Positions 1 to 7,300 of a stretch of 19,528 nt of DNA are shown piece by piece. The stretch's first letter is position 1; each line of letters begins with the position of its first letter. The translations under genes and the position numbers were made by a program. The stretch is from contig JALLAZ010000207.1 of assembly GCA_036939755.1 (NCBI GenBank), positions 1 to 19,528 on the forward strand, read 5' to 3'. This stretch comes from Stephanodiscus triporus. Its lineage: Eukaryota > Bacillariophyta > Thalassiosirophyceae > Thalassiosirales > Thalassiosiraceae. The notes beneath the pieces were generated by a model. The model did not search any database. It saw only the letters and a list, made by a program, of their open reading frames with translations, and had not been told where the DNA came from.

Positions 1-344
1 TTGATGAGGTGAAGTAGAGGTAGAGTATCTAAGGTAGGTAGGGTAGGGGTATCTACTAGAGGGGTGTTGGCAAAAAATGTTGAGATAGTAGATATCTCAC
101 CTGTTTCGTGGCACCTAGTTTAGGAAGCTGAGTACGCTAAGTATTGTATCGTACTCAGCATATTTTGAACCGTATTTTTGAACACCAAAACGTATGTGGT
201 GTAATATTCACCGCATCTCTTGCCGCAGGTCAAAGAACCGCAGCCCCTGCTGCTGCTTTGCGCCCTCCGAAGGCAATATCAGATTTAGTCCCGGCCAAAA
301 ATCACTGGAACGCATCAATATAGACACCCATTGCCACAGGGGAA
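1..344. other. 5' flank of the first gene, no gene seen
   Basis: No coding region is supported here. The stretch is AT-richer than the following gene and presumably holds its promoter and 5' leader. It contains a perfect inverted repeat with 10-nt arms (127-136 and 150-159) and a smaller one, gagata/tatctc, near 82-98. No TATA box or other promoter element can be named with confidence. Confidence 0.5.
127..159. repeat. Perfect 10-bp inverted repeat with 13-nt loop
   Basis: The left arm gctgagtacg (127-136) is the exact reverse complement of cgtactcagc (150-159), separated by 13 nt. It lies about 190 nt upstream of the start codon at 345. It could form a hairpin or bind a dimeric protein, but nothing in the sequence decides which. 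Confidence 0.6.
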
Positions 345-1560
345 ATGAGCCGCGGTGATCTAATTCGGCGAAAGGGTCTTGTCCTCCCCCTGTCGGCGGT
401 CGTCCTAACGGTGATGTTGTCACAGACATACCCGGCCGCTGATGCGTTCGTCCCACGGCATCCCTCGGTCCGCCCACGCGCGACGTATTCGTCAACGTCC
501 ATATCCACGTCCCTATCGGCCATTAACAAGAGGAACAAATTCAACAAACAAAAAGATCTGGCCGCGAAGATGGCCGAGGCCAAGCGGCAAAGGGAACTCG
601 CGGGGGACGGCGACGACGATGGTCCAGCCGCGTCTTCTCAACGAATTATAGAACAAATTTCAGTTGAAGACATCAAGTTGAGAAATGATCAGCGGAGGTT
701 CGCGGACCTTTTGGAAAACTCATTGACTAGCGGAGGGGGGGATTTCGACAAGGGATTTTACCTTACGGTGGAGCAGGAGAACGAGAATGCAGATGCCGTG
801 TGTGAGTGCTGATTTTCTGCGTTTAGAAGATGCTGATGCGGTATTCTTTTTCTTATGCATTGGCTTCACATCTCTTTCACTCAAAAACCCAACATTATTG
901 CGTCATGTCGATGCGCATTATTCAGTTAGAGGGGTAGTCCGTCTCTATGAAGGCGATCCCGCGCCTACCAATCCCTTCGCTGAACTTCTTAGTATCGAAA
1001 ATGGAGAGCCAATTGGCAAGGGTGGGATGAAACGCCTCATTCCCTGGGAGGGATCCCGATCCACCACCTCGGAGGACTATCTGGTCGTTATATCCGACCC
1101 TAGACCAAAGAGCGTTGAGTTGCGAACTGCCATGAGAAGGATTACGGACTCATTGAATGGCGACGTCCTGAAAAAGTGTTTGGTTATAAATACCGACACC
1201 CCCGGTGAGAATAGGCGGTTTCTCAAGAAGAACTTCGGGGAGGATGTTGCTCTGCGGATTTTGTGCGACGAGAACATGGAGTGGATGAGGGAGTATACCG
1301 CCTTGGGTGAAAAGGTGCGTGTGTTTTTGTGTATTATGTAGGTACTTGAGTGAATATGATTACCCACAGACGTCTCATCCCATTTCTTAATATGCATTTG
1401 TTAACGTCGAATCTGTGTTCGTTCCCGATCGTCATTACGGCAGAGGTTTTCGATGACCATGTTCGTTCTTAGAGACGGTAGGGTTGAAAAAATTGCAAGA
1501 GACGTAGACGCCGAGCTCCTGCCCATGGTAGTAAAGAATTCCATACGCACTAATCTCTAG
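345..1560 (+). CDS. Plastid-targeted thioredoxin-fold (redoxin-like) protein, 3 exons
   Basis: Exons are 345-801, 926-1314 and 1444-1560, giving 320 residues. Introns are GTGAGT...TTCAG (802-925) and GTGCGT...GGCAG (1315-1443), and the phases match at both joins. Residues 11-26 are a hydrophobic signal-peptide core, and the DA|FVP motif at 33-37 puts Phe first after cleavage, the diatom plastid-import signature. A basic, Ser/Thr-rich transit-like stretch and a charged helix follow. Residues 204-315 show alternating strands and helices (YLVVIS at 204, CLVINTD at 237, RILCDENMEW at 263, RFSMTMFVLRDGRV at 283) in thioredoxin-fold order, and the tail resembles Prx5/redoxin proteins. There is no CxxC; only two Cys are present (237 and 266), so a dithiol oxidoreductase role is doubtful. 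Plastid stroma is inferred, and substrate and partner are unknown. An AATAAA follows at 1605. Confidence 0.75.
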
Positions 1561-2205
1561 GTTGTGTTGTGCTCTTTCATAGAGAGAAGAATCGTAAGCA
1601 TTCCAATAAAATCAAAAAATGAAGAAAACATCATGAATCTGTCTTAAGAGCTGCCACACTTTTGTGTCATATAATCTCCATGCATTGCTATTGTAAGGAA
1701 GTGGCATTCAGTTACGCCGTAGCACTTCTTTCAACAGTGAACACAAAGCCAATAAAGCCAATATGTCTCTATATCGTTCTTCCTGTTCTTCAAAGAGCTT
1801 GGCAACGTATTCACTCTCTTCAGGTTGATGCTGTAACCATACATTGCCTCTTAATCATGCTAAGATGGAAGACTGCCTTTATTCGTCTGCTCAAGAATCC
1901 GAAAAGAAAGATCATGCAAGACGCAAAAGTTATGCCACGAAACTAGATTCGCGATGGGAGTACTTTGAACAATATTATTTCTAACCCGTGACCGAAACAT
2001 TTCGAGACTAGAGGGTCAGAGTTACAACTCCCAAGTTTATCTTAATTAGCCCAACCTCTCAAATGAATATCAATGATCCTTCCTGCCTGTGTTCGATCGA
2101 ATATATATATTCATTCCATTCCACTTCCGTCCCCCTCCCCAAACCGATCCCTCCGCCTTGCCATCCTCTTGCGTACGTTACGCCCCTCCCCCCGCACGTA
2201 TCTTC
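1561..2205. other. Convergent intergenic region between two 3' ends
   Basis: This AT-rich stretch separates the 3' end of the thioredoxin-fold gene from the 3' end of the aminotransferase gene on the other strand. It should hold both 3' UTRs. The open frame at 1662-1946 has no coding character or recognisable motif. Nothing else was found. Confidence 0.5.
1605..1610 (+). terminator. AATAAA polyadenylation-like signal
   Basis: AATAAA occurs 45 nt after the stop codon at 1560, followed by A-rich sequence. The position suits a poly(A) signal for the first gene. Diatom genes do not always use this hexamer, so this is only plausible. Confidence 0.4.
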
Positions 2206-2369
2206 CTAGCTGGCTATCTCCGCATACACACTCTGGAGCAAGTCCAAGAATTTGCGATTCTCCTCCGGCTTACCGATCGTGACGCGGATGCATTCGTCGC
2301 AGTGCATCTCTCGTCCGCGGAAGCGCGATACTACTCCCCTGTCCGCCATCTTGAGATATACACGACGAC

Positions 2370-2406
<37 letters not shown>

Positions 2407-4041
2407 CGATCATATCGCGCGTGAGATCGTGTGCGCAATTCGAATGGTCAAGGCGGGGGACGCCGAACATGGCCAGCAAACAGTCAAACGAAACGATAAA
2501 GGCGACATATTCCCCCCGAACGCCGGTGGGGCGGGGGCGGGCGGAACAAAAAAAAAAAACGAACAAATAAAATCCCGCTATCTACTACTCACGATCTTGT
2601 ACAATTCGTTGGCCTTCTGCCTCACCCGAAAAAGCAAGAAGTTGGCATCGCTGTGGTACACCCGCAGGACGAAGTCGAACGACTCGAGCTCCCTGGCAAC
2701 GACTTCCCTCTGTTCCAATATTTCCGACACGTGACCCTCCAAGGTCGGGGTGTTCCTGAGCGCGTTGATCGCCGCGTCGCTCGTCAGCTTGCTTACGTTG
2801 TACGGCGCCTTGACGTTGTTCATCAGCCGTATCACGTCCGGCGGGCCGATGGCGAAGCCGCATCGTATGCCGGCGAGGCCGAACGCCTTCGACAGTGTCT
2901 GCAGCACGACGACGTTGTCGTGCTCGGCCACGAGGGACGTCGCCGACGGCGTGCCGCTGAAGTCGACGTACGCCTCGTCGACCACGACCAGTCCGCGGTA
3001 CAGCGGGGACGACGCCAGGCGGCGTATTTCCGATAGCGGCACGGATTTGCTCGTGGGATTGCCCGGCGAGCATACGAATATGAGCTTCGTGGACGGCGTC
3101 ACGGCACGTAGCATCTTTTTTTTTTTTCCCCGTCGGGGCATCATCATTATTTTCGTCGGACGGCGGGGGGGGGGGATGTAATAACATAACGATGTTCGGT
3201 TGTGGCATGAGTGAAAACCGAACGAGTCCCATCGGGGGAGAGAGAGAGGAGAGGGAGAGACGCGGGGTGCGAGGGGGAGAAAAAAAAAAAAAAACAAGAA
3301 TAAATAACACGCAGAGAGAGACGAAGAGGGAGAGAGAGAAAAAAAAGAACCAGGGACGCACGACGGGAAACGAAACGAAACGAACGAACGACTTTTTTTC
3401 ACCTCCGTGACCCTCAAATCGAAATCCTCCGTCAGCGGCACCGCCTGTATCGACACGTCGTTGACGTTCGCGCAGACCTTGTACATCCCGTAGGTCGGCG
3501 GGGTGATCATGATCGCGTCTCCCCCCTCGCCTCCGCCGGGCCTGCAGAAGATTCGTATCAGCAGGTCGATCGCCTCGTCGCTCCCGACGCCGCAGAATAC
3601 GTTCTCCGGCGTTATCATCCCCCCGCCCGTCGCGGTCGTCGTCGTCGTGCCGCCTCCTCCTCCTCCTCCTCCGTCGTCTTTCCCTCCCGTCGTCGTCGTC
3701 GTCGTCGAGGCGGCGGCGGCCATCGTTTTGGAATTCCGATAATCGCACAGCAACTGCTTCACCTCGCGCTGGTACGGACACGGATAGCGCTCCAATTCCA
3801 TGGAGTTGTCGTACGGGTTCAGGGAATTCGTCGGCAACGACGTCGGGCCGTACGCGTTCTCGTTCGCGTCGAGGAGAACTCCGGTGTCGTAATCGTCTCG
3901 CGCGCAGCGGTAGGGCTCGAGGCACAGCACGTTCGGGCGGGCGAGGAGGGACGCGCGGCCGCCGGCGGTCGTGGCGGTCGATGTCGTTTTCGGGGACGAC
4001 GGGGCGGAGGGGGTGGATTCCTTCTTCTCCTCGCTGCTCAT
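2206..4041 (-). CDS. hisC: Histidinol-phosphate aminotransferase, 3 exons
   Basis: A PLP enzyme of histidine synthesis that converts imidazole-acetol phosphate and glutamate to histidinol phosphate. Exons on the minus strand are 4041-3403, 3114-2593 and 2349-2206, all joined in phase 0, for 434 residues. Introns are 3402-3115 and 2592-2350 (donor GTGAGT). Aminotransferase class I/II motifs are clear: LDANENAYGP near 58, CGVGSDEAID near 150, ITPPTYGMYK near 179, FVCSPGNPT near 226, VVDEAYVDF near 257, and TLSKAFGLAG with the PLP-binding Lys at 289. The third exon supplies the family C-terminus (CIRVTIGKPEENRKF), which a single-frame reading loses. Residues 107-141 are a Thr/Gly microsatellite-type insertion absent from typical homologues. 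The N-terminus (MSSEEKKESTPS) is not a signal peptide, so no plastid targeting is visible. It shares a divergent upstream region with the peroxidase gene. Confidence 0.92.
2373..2402. repeat. (GA)15 dinucleotide microsatellite in hisC intron 2
   Basis: A 30-nt uninterrupted (GA) run on the plus strand. In the hisC transcript it reads as a (TC)n polypyrimidine tract about 20-50 nt before the intron 2 acceptor at 2351-2350, so it probably serves as part of the splice-site polypyrimidine tract. Confidence 0.9.
3115..3402 (-). other. hisC intron 1, stop-free and divisible by three
   Basis: The intron begins GTGAAA and ends AAAG just before an ATG codon. It is 288 nt long (96 codons) with no stop in the gene's frame. 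On the coding strand it is pyrimidine-rich at first and then holds C and A homopolymers. Its translation would be Phe/Leu/Ser-rich and unlike any aminotransferase, and removing it joins the conserved ...DFDLRVTE and MLRAVTPSTKLIF segments directly. This supports intron status over coding. Confidence 0.85.
3619..3723 (-). repeat. Thr/Gly triplet-repeat insertion in hisC
   Basis: Residues 107-141 of the aminotransferase are runs of Thr, Gly and Ala encoded by near-perfect triplet repeats. They interrupt the usual spacing between the N-terminal arm and the CGVGSDEAID motif. This looks like a microsatellite expansion in a surface loop. Confidence 0.7.
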
Positions 4042-4687
4042 GATATATTGCTGATTTGATTATATGATTTTGATCTTTGGGGGACGGCGGCTTCCTCTTT
4101 GTCTTCTCCTACTCTATTATTATATCGGCGACGCGAAACTCGGGAGGCTGAAGAGATGGCGTAAAGTATCTATCTCTGGAAAGAAACTGTGGGGTGGATG
4201 ATAGGGTAGAGGATAATAGTAATATGGGTAAGTCGGAAGTTGTGTGTTTCATGTTGTCGATGACGGGATGTTGTTGTCCAAACACGCACCAAGCTAGCAG
4301 CGCGCGCAACGAGAAGAAAAGCTGTGGATCAGAGTGGACGACGCGCGGCCGGCTGCTCCTCCACGTGTAATCTCCTGGCTTGGGGTAGTTATTTAGTGGT
4401 AAGAGGGGTTATTTCTCACTTGGGACTCTTTGGAACCCAGTCAAGAACGGCTTTTCTCGTTCTGTGCTCGCTGATGAACACGAACGCGGAGTCGAACAAA
4501 CTGAAATGCAAAATGCACTTCGTGCCGACGAAGATAAATCCTCTCTTCGCATAAAATCTTCTTATGCTGTGATTTGAATGAAGGAAGAACATCGCCACAT
4601 GACATACATCGAAAGAACTTACCCAAATTAGATGCCCCGATAGTATTACCAGTGTAGTGACATCCACAGATACGTCATCGGGGGACC
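4042..4687. promoter_or_regulatory. Divergent intergenic region between hisC and the peroxidase gene
   Basis: The region lies between two start codons facing away from each other, so both promoters should be here. No element can be named with confidence. On the minus strand at 4524-4559 an open frame reads RRFYAKRGFIFVG, which resembles the FYxKxGFxxVG segment of GNAT acetyltransferases, but no gene can be built around it. Confidence 0.5.
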
Positions 4688-6688
4688 ATGTCTTTGCGAC
4701 GCCTAGCTTATGCGAAGCTCTTCCCACTACTGGCATCATTCATCCTCGGCGACAAACATGACAACAGCGCACAAATCGGCACGATACGTGGTGGTGGTGA
4801 CGGCGGCGGCGGCGGCGGTGGTGGCGAGAACAACGACAGACGTACCCAAGTAACATGGCAGACGTTCGACGACGTTGTCGAGACTTACTTACCGACCCGG
4901 TCGCCTGCGGCGGCGGTTATCACCACCGCCGAACCCAGCGGCAGTCCCGAACTCCCTCCCTCGAATTCGACATCGTTCCCAACATCTTCCCAGACATTCT
5001 CTTCATCATCGATAACAACAACTTTCCATGGAGGAGTCGGAGTATCCCCAACTAACAACATCACACTCGCGACGTCGTCGACGGCCGAGTTTCACGTTCA
5101 CTCCTTCGACGGGATAATACTACAATCCCAACAACGAAATGAAACCGGCACCGACCGAATCGAACCGCCAACCACGCCTCTCCTGCGTTTGGAATCGGCC
5201 TCCTTCTCCGAGTGGAAGGGTTGTCCGTATTTCGCGGGATACGCGGACGACGCGGTGGCGACGGGAGGAGGAGGAGGAGGAGGAGGAGGAGCGGACCCGC
5301 CGCCACCCCCACCGAACAACACCCTGCCCAATCCCCGCGACGTCAGCAATGCCCTACACGCCGACGGGTCGACGACGACGACGACGATCAACTCGCACGG
5401 CGCGTCGGATTGGCTGTGGGCGTTCGGACAATTCCTCATACACGACATCAGCGACGTGAGCGTCGCGCCCGAACGTTCGTGCGACGTGCCGATCTCGCCG
5501 AACGACCCCTACCTTCACAACGTCACGTTCATACCCATGTCGAGATCGAGGTCGCGTTCGGATCCAATGAATGATAACGTCCCGCAGCAGCTGAGCGACA
5601 TGACGTCCGTGATCGACGCGGAGAACGTATACGGGACCACGTCGTCCCGATTGAGTTACATCCGTTCCGACGATTCCTCGACCACCGGCAGACTCCGCAC
5701 GAGCGGGGGCAATTTGCTCCCCAAGAACTCGTGGAACCTGACCAACGGGGGGGGCGACGATCGTGCCGACCTCTTCGTGGCGGGGGATCATCGCGCCAAC
5801 CAGAACCTCGCGTTGCTGGCGACGCACACTCTGTGGGTCAGGGAGCATAACCATTGGGCGGATACCGTACGTTCGTACATGCCCGAGTTGAGCGGGGACG
5901 ACATCTTCGAGGTCGCGAGGGTTATGGTCAGGGCGATATTGCAAAAGATCGCGTACGACGAATTCTTGCCCTCGCTGCTCGGCGAGGGTAGCATTCCGGA
6001 ATACAGCGGCTACAGGGAGGATGCGGACACGCGCCTCGAGAATGTCGTGTCGAGTTGCGCCTACAGGATCGGGCATACCCTCGTCGGACAATATCTCACC
6101 AAGGATTACGGCAACGGCGAAGTCGCACGTCTATCTCAGTTGGAATCCTTCTTCGCGCCGCATCAGATCGAGGCGAATGGGTTGGATCCCTTCCTTCGCG
6201 GATTGTCCACGAACGTTTGCGACGAAGTGGACCCCTTCATCGTCCCCGCCCTGCGGAATCATCTATTCTCGGATCAATTCGATCTATTGGCGTTGAACAT
6301 CGGACGAGCGCGAGATCACGGGATACCCGACTTCAACACCATAAGGGAAAGTCTCGGCTATCCCAGATTGGATAGCTTCGATGACTTCCTATTCGGGAGG
6401 GAATTGGCGTCGGTGTACGACGACACGGGACAGATCGACTGTTGGGTCGGGATGAACTCCGAACCGCGGGTGGAGGGGTTGATGGTGGGACCGACGCAAC
6501 GCGCGATCCTGGCGAGGAACTTCGCCAACATACGAGACGGCGACGTGCATTACTACAAGAATTCGTTGAGGGATGCCGAGTTGCTCGCGGCGATAGAAGC
6601 GACTACGTTCGCCGACGTGATCAGGAGGAATTCCGATTCTCCCAACAGTCTGGACGACATTCGGGGCAATGTCTTCTTCGTTAGGTAA
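4688..6688 (+). CDS. Secreted animal-type haem peroxidase (peroxidase-cyclooxygenase superfamily)
   Basis: 666 residues, apparently one exon. Oxidises substrates with hydrogen peroxide at a b-type haem. A short basic start and hydrophobic stretch (residues 3-20) suggest a signal peptide or anchor, and six N-glycosylation sequons (near 93, 124, 151, 210, 278, 350) fit the secretory route. Family motifs appear in order: FGQFLIHDIS at 246 with distal His 252, TSVIDAENVYG at 306 (calcium-loop region), LWVREHNHW at 382 with catalytic Arg 385 and Glu 386, YRIGHTLVGQY at 459 with proximal His 463, and LALNIGRARDHGIPDFN at 534. The Asp that usually precedes the distal His and forms one haem ester link is Ile 251. 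Residues 30-230 are largely low-complexity Gly, Ser/Thr and Pro. The stop lies inside a strong donor-like GTAAGT at 6685-6690, so a short extra 3' exon is possible. The natural substrate is unknown. Confidence 0.9.
   Translation: MSLRRLAYAKLFPLLASFILGDKHDNSAQIGTIRGGGDGGGGGGGGENNDRRTQVTWQTFDDVVETYLPTRSPAAAVITTAEPSGSPELPPSNSTSFPTSSQTFSSSSITTTFHGGVGVSPTNNITLATSSTAEFHVHSFDGIILQSQQRNETGTDRIEPPTTPLLRLESASFSEWKGCPYFAGYADDAVATGGGGGGGGGADPPPPPPNNTLPNPRDVSNALHADGSTTTTTINSHGASDWLWAFGQFLIHDISDVSVAPERSCDVPISPNDPYLHNVTFIPMSRSRSRSDPMNDNVPQQLSDMTSVIDAENVYGTTSSRLSYIRSDDSSTTGRLRTSGGNLLPKNSWNLTNGGGDDRADLFVAGDHRANQNLALLATHTLWVREHNHWADTVRSYMPELSGDDIFEVARVMVRAILQKIAYDEFLPSLLGEGSIPEYSGYREDADTRLENVVSSCAYRIGHTLVGQYLTKDYGNGEVARLSQLESFFAPHQIEANGLDPFLRGLSTNVCDEVDPFIVPALRNHLFSDQFDLLALNIGRARDHGIPDFNTIRESLGYPRLDSFDDFLFGRELASVYDDTGQIDCWVGMNSEPRVEGLMVGPTQRAILARNFANIRDGDVHYYKNSLRDAELLAAIEATTFADVIRRNSDSPNSLDDIRGNVFFVR
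5263..5291. repeat. (GGA)n triplet repeat in the peroxidase gene
   Basis: A run of GGA triplets encodes a poly-Gly stretch at about residues 193-201, just before a poly-Pro run. It lies between the presumed N-terminal linker and the FGQF motif. Confidence 0.85.
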
Positions 6689-7228
6689 GTTTCGCAAACT
6701 TGGTACTGCCCCATTTTGGGAAACCTGATGGCAACGAACACTTTTTGGTGGGAGTGCCGAGCAAAATGTAATTGAGCGGAGGCATAATTGTTCCCAACAT
6801 AAGGTAGAATGTCTACTAAGAGAAGAGGGTGTTTGCATGGGTGGCTGTAGAGTCGCCCTAGAGGATGGACTTGTATTCTCGAGAAGTCTTCTTCTTCACC
6901 TCTCGATGTCGTGCATAAGTAAGACTAAACATACACTGCTTGAAGAGGAGTCATGGTTCCACTAAAGTACACACTACGAGCGAAAATCCGTCGATGGCGG
7001 TGCGATTGACTTTCTAGGAAGCCACGCAACATCAAAGTACAAGAACAATACAAAATCCATAATGAATTATACCTATTCTGCGCATCCTCTTGTTCCTTAT
7101 CTCCACATCCGATCGACGAACTTGCGCACGACCGAAAGGGGTTGTACAGCTGCTATGTGTCATTCGAATCTATAACCGTATTCCCCCACCTTTTTCTCAG
7201 TTTTCGTCTTTTCCTCTCACTCCTCCCT
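6689..7228. other. Convergent intergenic region, no gene seen
   Basis: This separates the 3' ends of the peroxidase gene and the BAR-domain gene. It should contain both 3' UTRs and possibly a small terminal peroxidase exon. A 10-bp palindrome, ttctcgagaa, lies at 6876-6885. I see no other structure. Confidence 0.5.
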
Positions 7229-7246
7229 CTAACCGAAGGGATTGTA

Positions 7247-7300
<54 letters not shown>

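Noticed and set aside
1662..1946. 94-residue plus-strand open frame in the first convergent gap
   Set aside because: No ATG at its start, no motif and an AT-rich 3' UTR setting.
2585..3925. 446-residue minus-strand open frame overlapping hisC
   Set aside because: It is a shifted frame of hisC, Arg-rich from repeat DNA, while the other frame carries all aminotransferase motifs.
5354..6091. 245-residue minus-strand open frame within the peroxidase gene
   Set aside because: It is antisense to the conserved peroxidase catalytic region and Arg/Val-rich without motifs.
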